Assembly (NCBI GenBank): GCA_036496385.1
Contig: DASXLD010000070.1
Location: 62,001 to 126,000 of the forward strand
Reading direction: 5' to 3'
DNA length: 64,000 nt
Source: Schlegelella_A sp036496385
GTDB taxonomy: Bacteria; Pseudomonadota; Gammaproteobacteria; Burkholderiales; Burkholderiaceae_C
Below the pieces are notes generated by a model. The model saw nothing but the letters and a program-made list of their open reading frames with translations. It was not told the DNA's origin and searched no databases. Below are positions 36,166 to 43,436 of the stretch, in pieces. Made by a program: the position numbers and the translations under genes. How positions within the stretch are numbered: the first letter of the stretch is position 1; each line of letters begins with the position of its first letter.

Positions 36166-37941
36166 CTATAGCCAGGATTTCAATAGATCACGAAGCTGCG
36201 CCCGCGTATACGGTTTCGCGAGATGCGCATCCATCCCCGCAGCGATCGCTTCCTGCGCATCCTCCTCGAATGCGTTCGCCGTTACGGCGATGATCGGAAT
36301 GCGCGAGCGTAGGTTGGAGCTTTCTATTCTCCGGATCTCTCTAGCCGTAGCGTAGCCGTCCAATACTGGCATGAAGCAGTCCATCAGGACCACGTCGAAG
36401 TTCTTGCGGTCAAGCGCTTCGAGAGCTTCCATCCCGTTGGCGACTTCGTGGACGCGCATCCCCAGAGACTGGAGCACCTCCCGGGCGATCATTCGGTTGA
36501 CGTCGTTGTCCTCGACAACAAGAACTGTTCCGCAAAGCGCCGGAACCTCATCCAGGCCACCCATCGACGAATCGAGCGACACCGTGTGCGTTTCCGATAA
36601 GTCTCGGGCGAAGGACGCTGAGAACCAGAACCTTGAACCACCGCCCAGCCGACTTTCCACTTCGATCCTGGCGCCCATGGCCTCAGCGATCCGCTGACTA
36701 ATCGCCAGGCCTAGCCCCGTACCGCCGGCGCGACGCTTGTGTTGTCCAAGCACCTGATGGAACGGCTGGAAGAGCTTCGCCATTGCTTCATTGGGAATTC
36801 CAACTCCGGTATCGATCACTTCGAAGCGTACTCCGGCGCTTCCGTACGGCGCGTCTTCCGCACGTAGTGTCAAGGTAACATGGCCGCGCTCGGTGAACTT
36901 GATCGCATTGCCGAGCAAATTGAGCAGGACCTGCTTCAAGCGTTGCGCGTCACCGATGACCCAGTTGGCGACCGTCTCATCAAGGGTGAGATCCAACGAA
37001 AGGCCTTTTCCTTCCGCATTCGCCCGAAAGAGCGCAATCACTGACGTTGCCAACGCTCGGATCGACATTGGCGCCTGAGAGAGATTGAGCTTGCCCGCTT
37101 CGATCTTCGAATGATCGAGGACGTCATTCAGAATTTCCATGAGCGAACTTCCGGACGTCACCGCGGTACTCACAAGATGTCGCTGGCGAGGATCGAGCTC
37201 CGAATGCCTCAGGAGGTCCAGCGAGCCGAGCACTCCATTCATGGGAGTTCGGATTTCGTGGCTCATCGTTGCCAGAAACTGTGATTTCGCCATGTTCGCC
37301 GCCTCGGCAGCGTCCTTCGCGTAGAGAAGCGAGGCGTTGGCGGCGTCGGCCTCGAGTCCGTGCCGAATCGCCCGAGACGTCGTGTCGCTGACCTCGCGCG
37401 ACGCTCTAACCATCGTCCAGCCGAAAATTCCTACCAAGATCGCCAGAGGCCACGACTTGACGTTTTGCATAAGCAAGCTGACGCCAACGACAGAGCCCAT
37501 CGATAGTCCCACGAGCCAAATGAAGGATCGGCCGACCAACGACATGAATAGAGCCGCGGTCGCGACGGATCCGATTGCGATGACGACGTATGTCGTCGCG
37601 CGAGTGCCAGTGAGCAATGGATAGATCCCGAGTGAGCAAACAACCCACAGCAGGCCCGCCAAGATCGAATTCCCCTCCAATTCTTTCGTGGCCCTCTCAA
37701 CCGTCTCTTCGGAAAGACCACCCTGGTTCCCATAGCGTCGTGAGAGTGAATATCGCCACACAGCTACGGCCACGCCGATCGTGGCGGCGATGACAGGTGC
37801 CCATACTGCACCCGCTCCGACACCGAACACAACGACGACGGCAACCGCGACCAACTGCAGCGGGACGCTGCGGGTCGAATTCGTCAGAGCGAGAGATAAG
37901 AGTTCGCGGCGAACCGCCACCTCAGTGTCAAGGCTCGACAT
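36166..37941 (-). CDS. Membrane-bound hybrid sensor histidine kinase (591 aa), putative DSF-type sensor
   Basis: Layout: about five or six membrane helices in residues 25-180; a HisKA domain with phospho-His228 in MSHEIRTPMNGVLGSLDLL; an HATPase domain with N-box QVLLNLLGNAIKFT, G1 DTGVGIP and G2 GTGLGLAIS; and a receiver domain with Asp521 in LMDCFMPVLDGY and KPYTR lysine. This is RpfC-like, but RpfC carries a further HPt domain that is missing here, as the protein ends DLLKSWL. Tail-to-tail orientation with rpfF is as in Xanthomonas rpfF/rpfGHC. There is no linked rpfG (HD-GYP) gene. Composition is AT-rich like its neighbours. That it senses the RpfF product is inferred from linkage. Confidence 0.85.
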   Translation of the reverse strand: MSSLDTEVAVRRELLSLALTNSTRSVPLQLVAVAVVVVFGVGAGAVWAPVIAATIGVAVAVWRYSLSRRYGNQGGLSEETVERATKELEGNSILAGLLWVVCSLGIYPLLTGTRATTYVVIAIGSVATAALFMSLVGRSFIWLVGLSMGSVVGVSLLMQNVKSWPLAILVGIFGWTMVRASREVSDTTSRAIRHGLEADAANASLLYAKDAAEAANMAKSQFLATMSHEIRTPMNGVLGSLDLLRHSELDPRQRHLVSTAVTSGSSLMEILNDVLDHSKIEAGKLNLSQAPMSIRALATSVIALFRANAEGKGLSLDLTLDETVANWVIGDAQRLKQVLLNLLGNAIKFTERGHVTLTLRAEDAPYGSAGVRFEVIDTGVGIPNEAMAKLFQPFHQVLGQHKRRAGGTGLGLAISQRIAEAMGARIEVESRLGGGSRFWFSASFARDLSETHTVSLDSSMGGLDEVPALCGTVLVVEDNDVNRMIAREVLQSLGMRVHEVANGMEALEALDRKNFDVVLMDCFMPVLDGYATAREIRRIESSNLRSRIPIIAVTANAFEEDAQEAIAAGMDAHLAKPYTRAQLRDLLKSWL

Positions 37942-38120
37942 CTTTGCCTGAAAACATCTACGGGCGGATTGGACACCCGTTTCGCGGCTTCCCTAGGGAG
38001 GCGGGAAGCACCCAACCCGTGAAATTGTGGTGCTTGAGGGGCATCAGCCGCTCCAAACTAGCCCCTTAGCGGCGCGATCCGGCGACAACACACAATGGCG
38101 CCTCCATCCGAGGAGCTTCC

Positions 38121-39389
38121 GTGCCCGCCACCCGCAACCCCAGCCCCCGCCTCGCTGCCCGCATCGATGCCGCCGTCGCCGCCGCCGTTCCCAAGCTGAT
38201 CGCCTGGCGGCGCGACGTGCACCAGCACCCTGAGCTCGGCAATCGCGAGGTCCGCACGGCCGCGATGGTCGCCGCGCATCTGCGCGCCCTCGAGCTCGAC
38301 GAGGTCCGCACCGAGGTCGGGGTCACCGGTGTCGTCGGCCTGCTTCGCGGCGCCCTGCCGGGCCCCGTCGTCGCGCTGCGCGCCGACATGGACGGGCTGC
38401 CGGTCGAGGAGCGCGTCGACGTCCCGTTCGCGTCGAAGGAGCGGACGATCTGGAACGGCGAGTCGGTCGGCGTCATGCACGCTTGCGGTCACGACGCCCA
38501 CGTCGCCATCCTGATGACCGTCGCATCGGTCCTTGCCGGCCTGCGCGCCGAGCTTGCCGGCTCGGTCAAGTTCATCTTCCAGCCCGCCGAGGAGATGCCG
38601 CCCGAGGGCGAGGAAGGCGGTGCGCGCCTGATGATCAAGCAAGGCGCGCTCGAGAACCCGGCCCCCGGCGCGATCTTCGGCCTCCACGTCACGTCGATGC
38701 TGAAGAGCGGCATCATCGGCTGCCGCTCCGGCCCGGCGATGGCGAGCGCCGACAGCTTTCGCATCACCGTCCGCGGTCGCCCGACGCACGGCGCGATGCC
38801 CTGGCGCGGCGTCGATCCGATCGTCACCGCGGCGCAGGTCGTGCTCGGCCTGCAGACGATCGTCAGCCGCCAGGTCGACCTCACGCACGAGCCCGCCGTC
38901 GTCACCGTCGGCGCGATCAAGGGCGGCAACCGCGAGAACATCATTCCCGACACGGTCGAGATGCGCGGCACGATCCGCAGCTTCGACGAATCCATGCGCG
39001 ACGACGTCCACGAGCGCGTGAAAGACACCGCCGAGCACATCGCGCGCGCGTCACGCGCCGGCTGCGATGTCTGCATCGTCAAGAACTACCCGGTGACGAT
39101 CAACGACGCCGAGCTCACCGAGCAGATGTGGCCGACGCTCGAGCGCGTTGCCGGCGCCGACCATGTCATCCGCATGCCCAAGGTCGCAGGCTCCGAGGAC
39201 TTCTCCTTCTACCAGCATGTCGTTCCCGGCCTCTTCTTCTTTGTCGGCATCACGCCGCCCGCGCAGGACGCGAAGACAGCGGCGCCGAACCATTCGCCGC
39301 TCTTCTTCATCGACGAGGACGGCCTTCCCCTCGGCGTGCGAGCGCTCGCCCATGCCGCCGTCGACTGGTTGGAGAGCAACGCCGCTTGA
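38121..39389 (+). CDS. M20 family amidohydrolase (N-acyl amino acid / hippurate hydrolase-like, 422 aa)
   Basis: A dinuclear metal amidohydrolase. Visible are RRDVHQHPELGNREVRT, the metal-binding HACGHDAH, the catalytic EE pair in FIFQPAEEMPPEGEEGG, the dimerisation domain with GRPTHGAMPWRGVDPI, and the late SEDFSFY. Length is normal. Such enzymes remove acyl groups from amino acids or open hippurate. The start is GTG at 38121 with a strong GAGGAG ribosome-binding site a few bases before. No signal peptide is obvious. Located 180 bases from the divergent hybrid kinase and 16 bases before the exported unknown. Confidence 0.9.
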   Translation: MPATRNPSPRLAARIDAAVAAAVPKLIAWRRDVHQHPELGNREVRTAAMVAAHLRALELDEVRTEVGVTGVVGLLRGALPGPVVALRADMDGLPVEERVDVPFASKERTIWNGESVGVMHACGHDAHVAILMTVASVLAGLRAELAGSVKFIFQPAEEMPPEGEEGGARLMIKQGALENPAPGAIFGLHVTSMLKSGIIGCRSGPAMASADSFRITVRGRPTHGAMPWRGVDPIVTAAQVVLGLQTIVSRQVDLTHEPAVVTVGAIKGGNRENIIPDTVEMRGTIRSFDESMRDDVHERVKDTAEHIARASRAGCDVCIVKNYPVTINDAELTEQMWPTLERVAGADHVIRMPKVAGSEDFSFYQHVVPGLFFFVGITPPAQDAKTAAPNHSPLFFIDEDGLPLGVRALAHAAVDWLESNAA

Positions 39390-39405
39390 GTCGAGACGAA
39401 AGACA

Positions 39406-40926
39406 GTGAGGCCGTCACTCGGGCCGGCGGCGATCGCCCGGCAATGCGCGCTCGCCGCGCTGGCGAGCGTGGTCGCAGCGTCGTGGTCGGCCGCTGCGGT
39501 CGCCGCCGATGACGAGGGCGCTGCCACCGACGCCCCTTCGGCGCATGCGCGCATCACGTTCGAAAAGGTCAAGTTCCCAGGCAACGAGAACGTCGGCATG
39601 CTCGGCACGAGCTATCTCGTCGACGTCTCGCGCGCGCATGGAATCTCGCTCGGACCGGCGGTGTACGGTGCCATCACCGGCGGGCGCGGCGGCTTCTTCA
39701 CGATCGGCGGCGAGGCGGCGTGGCGCCAGCGGCTCATCGGCCCCTTCGGCGTCGAGGTCGGCATGTACGCCGGCGGCGGTGGCGGTGCGGGAGCGCCGCA
39801 GGGCGGCGGCCTGATGCTGCGGCCGCATCTCGACCTGCTGGCAGAGTTCGGCGCGACCGCGTTCGGCGTCTCGCTGTCGCACGTCAAGTTTCCTAACGGC
39901 CAGATCTCGAGCACGCAGTGGGGGCTCGTCTTCAACCTCAGTGACGAATTCAGGTCGACCCGCGCCGATCGCCTCGACGCTCCGGTGCGTGCCAGCGGCC
40001 GCAGCGGCATCGGCTTCGACCGCATCCAGATCGTCGCCAGCGCCTATCGCACCCGCTCGGGATCGACCCTGCTCGACGGCCGCGCCGAGCCGCCGACGAT
40101 CGGCTTGATCGGCGTCCGCGGCGAGCAGGCGATCGGCCGCTACGGCTATTGGGGCGTCGAGGCCAACGGTGCGACCCAGAGCGCCGTCGCCGGCTACGCC
40201 GAATTTCTCGGCACTCTCGGCGCCGAGACCGAGCTCGTCCACAACGGCCTGACCGCCGGCGCCCGGATCGCCGCCGGCATGGGCGGCGGCGGCGGCGTGC
40301 CGACCGGCGGCGGCCTGCTCGTCAAGGGGGCGCTGTACGGCGTGATCCGGCTGTCGTCCGATCTCGGTGTCTCGCTCGAGGGCGGGCTCACAAGCGCGCC
40401 GCGCGGCGAATTGCGCGCCGCGCATGTCGCTGCCGGGTTGGTGTGGGCGCTCGACGGCCCCGCCGCCGCCGGCGTTCCGGCGCGCCCGGTGCGGACCGAG
40501 TTCGGCGGCGGCGTCGAGCAATACGACGCCGCTCGCCGTGGCGGCGAGACGCGCTCGATGTCACTCGTGGTGCTGAGGATCGACCGCTTCGTGACGCCGA
40601 ACCTCTACTTGAGCGGGCAGGCGCACTCCGCCTTCGCCGGTGGCGCAGGCGGCTTCACTTCGGCCTTCCTCGGCGCGGGCTGGTCGCAACCGTTCTCGGC
40701 GCGCTGGCACGTCGGCGCCGAGCTGCTCGCCGGCGCCGCTGGCGGCGGTGGCGTCGACAGCCGCGGCGCGGTCGCTCAGGCGATGCTCTATACAGGCGCG
40801 CAGCTCACGCCTTCGGTCGGCCTGCGCATCGGCGCCGGCCGCATCGAAGCGCTGCGCGGCCCGCTCGGTGCAACCGTCGTCGGCGCGACGCTGGTCTTCA
40901 CCTACGGAGTCTCCGCCGGCGGTTGA
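39406..40926 (+). CDS. Exported glycine-rich protein of unknown function, possibly outer-membrane (506 aa)
   Basis: Not recognised. The chosen start is GTG at 39406, since the frame before it overlaps the M20 gene and the residues after it read as a Sec signal peptide ending ...AAAVAA before DDEG. The mature protein has many alternating glycine/aromatic/polar segments (AVYGAITGGRGGFFTIG, VGMYAGGGGGAGAPQG, LYGVIRLSSDLGVSLEGGL) and seems to repeat the same overall pattern in two halves. It ends TLVFTYGVSAGG; strands of this type suggest a barrel or beta-sandwich. Not a classical porin by any motif I know. The C-terminal residue is not phenylalanine, against a BAM-inserted barrel. Confidence 0.6.
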   Translation: MRPSLGPAAIARQCALAALASVVAASWSAAAVAADDEGAATDAPSAHARITFEKVKFPGNENVGMLGTSYLVDVSRAHGISLGPAVYGAITGGRGGFFTIGGEAAWRQRLIGPFGVEVGMYAGGGGGAGAPQGGGLMLRPHLDLLAEFGATAFGVSLSHVKFPNGQISSTQWGLVFNLSDEFRSTRADRLDAPVRASGRSGIGFDRIQIVASAYRTRSGSTLLDGRAEPPTIGLIGVRGEQAIGRYGYWGVEANGATQSAVAGYAEFLGTLGAETELVHNGLTAGARIAAGMGGGGGVPTGGGLLVKGALYGVIRLSSDLGVSLEGGLTSAPRGELRAAHVAAGLVWALDGPAAAGVPARPVRTEFGGGVEQYDAARRGGETRSMSLVVLRIDRFVTPNLYLSGQAHSAFAGGAGGFTSAFLGAGWSQPFSARWHVGAELLAGAAGGGGVDSRGAVAQAMLYTGAQLTPSVGLRIGAGRIEALRGPLGATVVGATLVFTYGVSAGG

Positions 40927-40983
40927 GGGTGCGTTCGCGCCGGCCGTGCCGATCCTCTACAGTGCACGGACCGAGGAGCAGAC

Positions 40984-41127
40984 ATGACCGACAGCAGCAA
41001 TTCCGGCAAGCCACTCAAGGCGCTGCCGTCACGCACGAGGCCGACCGGTCAGAAGCGCAGCCTCGAGCGCGGCAAGGCGACCCGCAAGAAGAATCCCGGC
41101 AAGCGCGCCCACAAGGGCGGTAGCTGA
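40984..41127 (+). CDS. Small basic protein (47 aa), unknown
   Basis: A short gene with a textbook start: GAGGAG at 40973-40978, five bases, then ATG. It encodes a very basic, hydrophilic peptide with no cysteines (MTDSSNSGKPLKALP, later RSLERGKATRKKNPGKRA, ending HKGGS). The stop TGA is at 41125-41127. The composition (about a third Lys and Arg) suggests a nucleic-acid-binding or ribosome-associated peptide, but this is guesswork. The coding frame has high GC at third positions like its neighbours, supporting a real gene. Confidence 0.6.
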   Translation: MTDSSNSGKPLKALPSRTRPTGQKRSLERGKATRKKNPGKRAHKGGS

Positions 41128-41133
41128 AGCGAT

Positions 41134-41868
41134 TCAGGAGCGCAGCCGGAACGGCGCGCGATAGAGCCAGATCCGCCGCCCGTCGGCGCCGTCGAGCACG
41201 CGCTCGGGAGCGAGCGTCGCGATCTCGAATTCGAGGCTCGCCAGCCATGCGCCCGGGCGCAGCTCGTGCGCGGCCTTGGCCGATGCGCGCGGCATGCTTT
41301 CCGGGCGCTGGAACAGGTAGACGAGCGCGAACGGCGTCCAGTCGGCGCTCCAGAAGTCGCCGCGCCGGACGTGGGCGAAACGACAGCGCAGCGCGCCCAG
41401 GAGCCAGAGCGGCCAGCTCCATTCGATGCCGGTGAGCCGCGCCTGGGGATATTCGCGGCGCAACTCGATCAATGCCGCGCCCGATCCCGAACCGGCATCG
41501 AGGATCGCCGCGCCGGGCGCGAGATGGACGTCGCGCGCGAGCCCCTGCAGCGCGCCGCGCCAGGTCGGAAACAGAGGCGCATCGCGCCACGCGCGCAACG
41601 GATAGACGAGGGCCAGCAGAGCCAGGGCGAGGAGCCAGGTCCATGCCGGCAGCGGGCCGGCGACGTCCGAGGCTGCGAGCGAGAGGGGAAAGCCCGCGCC
41701 GATGAGGACGCGCCGCCACGGCGTCGCGCCGAGCCACGCCAGCGAGAGCGAGAGCGAGAGCAGCAGCGCGCAGGCCAGTGCAGCCTGGTCGCCGGCGCCG
41801 AGCTGGCCGAGCACCGTGAACAGCAGCCAGCAGACTGCCCACGCGCCGACGGCCGGCAACGGCCACAT
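41134..41868 (-). CDS. Membrane-anchored class I SAM methyltransferase-like protein (244 aa)
   Basis: The N-terminal 95 residues are strongly hydrophobic (four or so helices, e.g. AALACALLLSLSLSLAWLG and WTWLLALALLALVYPL). The C-terminal part is a Rossmann methyltransferase domain with motif I AILDAGSGSGAALIELRR and the post-motif RLTGIEWSWPLWLLG. The target is unknown. It lies 10 bases after the fliA stop on the same strand, so it is probably transcribed with the flagellar genes. I have seen similar membrane-linked methyltransferases annotated only as class I SAM-dependent. Confidence 0.7.
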   Translation of the reverse strand: MWPLPAVGAWAVCWLLFTVLGQLGAGDQAALACALLLSLSLSLAWLGATPWRRVLIGAGFPLSLAASDVAGPLPAWTWLLALALLALVYPLRAWRDAPLFPTWRGALQGLARDVHLAPGAAILDAGSGSGAALIELRREYPQARLTGIEWSWPLWLLGALRCRFAHVRRGDFWSADWTPFALVYLFQRPESMPRASAKAAHELRPGAWLASLEFEIATLAPERVLDGADGRRIWLYRAPFRLRS

Positions 41869-41878
41869 GTCCGCAGCC

Positions 41879-42592
41879 CTAGTAGTCGCGCAGCTTGACG
41901 CGCAGGCGCGCGATCGACTGGCTGTGCAGCTGGCAGACGCGCGACTCGGTGACCTTCAGCACCGCCGCGATCTCCTTCAGGTTCATGTCGTGCTCGTAGT
42001 ACATGCTCATCACGTACTGCTCGCGCTCGGGAAGGACCTTGATCGCCTCGACGAGCGCGGTGCGCATGCGTTCGTCCTGCAGCTGCGCGAGCGGATTGGA
42101 CTCGCTGTCGGCGACGTGGCGATCGAGAAAGTCGCTGTCGCCGTCCGAGCCGGCCATGTCCTCGAGATAGACGAGCTGCGTGCCGCGCACCTTGCTGAGC
42201 AGCTCCTGGTATTCGGCCAGGGTGATGCCCATCTCCTTGGCGATCTCGCTCTCCTGCGGCGCGCGGCCGAGATGCTGCTCGAGCCTCGATACCGCCGACT
42301 CGATCGAGCGCTGGTGCTTGCGCGTGCCGCGCGAGAGATAGTCGTTGCCGCGCAGCTCATCGAGCATCGCACCGCGGATGCGCTGCGTCGCGAAGGTCTC
42401 GAACTGCACCCCCTGCGCGGCGTCGAAGCGGCTCAGAGCGTCGGTGAGGCCGATCATGCCGACCTGGATCAGGTCGTCGATCTCGACGTTGGCCGGCAGC
42501 TTGGCGATCATCTGGTGCGCAAGGCGACGGACCAGCCCGCTGTACTGCTTCAGCGTCGAGTTCAGGTCCAGCTGGCCTTTGGCGGTGTACAT
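41879..42592 (-). CDS. fliA: RNA polymerase sigma-28 factor FliA (237 aa)
   Basis: The flagellar sigma factor. Region 2 (VEIDDLIQVGMIGLTDALSRFD, FETFATQRIRGAMLDELR) and region 4 (MNLKEIAAVLKVTESRVCQLHSQSIARLR) are typical of FliA, and the length fits. It directs late flagellar genes; candidate FliA promoters are seen in this window before motA, fliC, fliD and fliS. The start MYTAKGQ at 42592 is preferred, as FliA proteins normally begin M-Y-T-A; an upstream in-frame ATG (MISGAT) lies six codons earlier. Last of the minus-strand set flhB-flhA-flhF-flhG-fliA. Confidence 0.95.
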   Translation of the reverse strand: MYTAKGQLDLNSTLKQYSGLVRRLAHQMIAKLPANVEIDDLIQVGMIGLTDALSRFDAAQGVQFETFATQRIRGAMLDELRGNDYLSRGTRKHQRSIESAVSRLEQHLGRAPQESEIAKEMGITLAEYQELLSKVRGTQLVYLEDMAGSDGDSDFLDRHVADSESNPLAQLQDERMRTALVEAIKVLPEREQYVMSMYYEHDMNLKEIAAVLKVTESRVCQLHSQSIARLRVKLRDY

Positions 42593-42606
42593 GGTCGCTC
42601 CGGAGA

Positions 42607-43410
42607 TCATGGGGCCACCGCTCGTGCGGCGCGGCGCTCGGCCGTGTGCGAAAAGTGGCGAAGCGCGGCGTCTTGCTCGAAGCGCGGAGCGGCGATCCGG
42701 CGCAGGTCGTCGCCCGGCGGCTCGCACGGGTCGCCCGCCGGGTCGACCCAGGCCCAGTCGCGCAACACGCCGGCAAAGAAATGATCGGCGCACGACGCCA
42801 GCTTGGCGGCGATGCGCTCGGCGCGCGGCGAGCTCCGCGATGCGCCCAGCACGAGCTCGCTGACGGCGAATCCTGCCCGTTCGGCGAGCAGCTTCATCGC
42901 CGCATAGGCATGCGTCACGCTTGCCGGACGGTCCTCGGCGAAGACGATCGGGCACGGCGCTTCGTCGCCGAGGAAGGCGACGCCGCTCTTGCGGCCGTGG
43001 CCGAAGGTGCGGCAGATCTCGCTCGCCGGCGCATGGACGACGATGACATCCGACCCCGGCGCCGCGTCGCCGAGGCGGTCGAGGAAGCGCCGCGTCGAGC
43101 CGGCGGCGTCGACGTGGCGCAGCGCCAGGCCGCGCGCAGCGAGATACGAGACCTGCGGCGACAGCCGCTCGATGCATTGGCCGAGATCGACGAGCGCCAT
43201 CTCGCCGGCGGTGCCGGCGCGTTCGCCGGCGTCGACGACGAGGACGCGGGCGCCGCGCTCGACCAGCGCCGTGCTGAGCCGCTCGAGGAGAACGCCACCG
43301 CAGGCGAGGTGGGGATTGGCGACGACCGGGACGAAGCACGCGCTTGCGCCGGTGAACATCCGGCGCAGGCCCGCCGCCTGGTCGTGATGCGAAGCTGGGA
43401 CGATCGACAT
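42607..43410 (-). CDS. flhG: FlhG/FleN-like MinD-family protein without a recognisable P-loop (267 aa)
   Basis: Position between flhF and fliA and the N-terminal DQAAGLRRMF (the FlhF-activating helix of FlhG) identify it as the FlhG homologue, a regulator of flagellar number. The canonical deviant Walker A (GKGGVGKT) should follow at about residues 30-45, but the sequence there is ANPHLACGGVLLERLSTAL, with no lysine. The later VLVVDAG retains the D of the switch region. ATP binding is therefore probably lost or altered. The start MSIVPASHH at 43410 is chosen because the longer frame overlaps flhF. Confidence 0.7.
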   Translation of the reverse strand: MSIVPASHHDQAAGLRRMFTGASACFVPVVANPHLACGGVLLERLSTALVERGARVLVVDAGERAGTAGEMALVDLGQCIERLSPQVSYLAARGLALRHVDAAGSTRRFLDRLGDAAPGSDVIVVHAPASEICRTFGHGRKSGVAFLGDEAPCPIVFAEDRPASVTHAYAAMKLLAERAGFAVSELVLGASRSSPRAERIAAKLASCADHFFAGVLRDWAWVDPAGDPCEPPGDDLRRIAAPRFEQDAALRHFSHTAERRAARAVAP

Positions 43411-43436
43411 GGCGTGGTCGCGAAGTCGCAGCGTTC

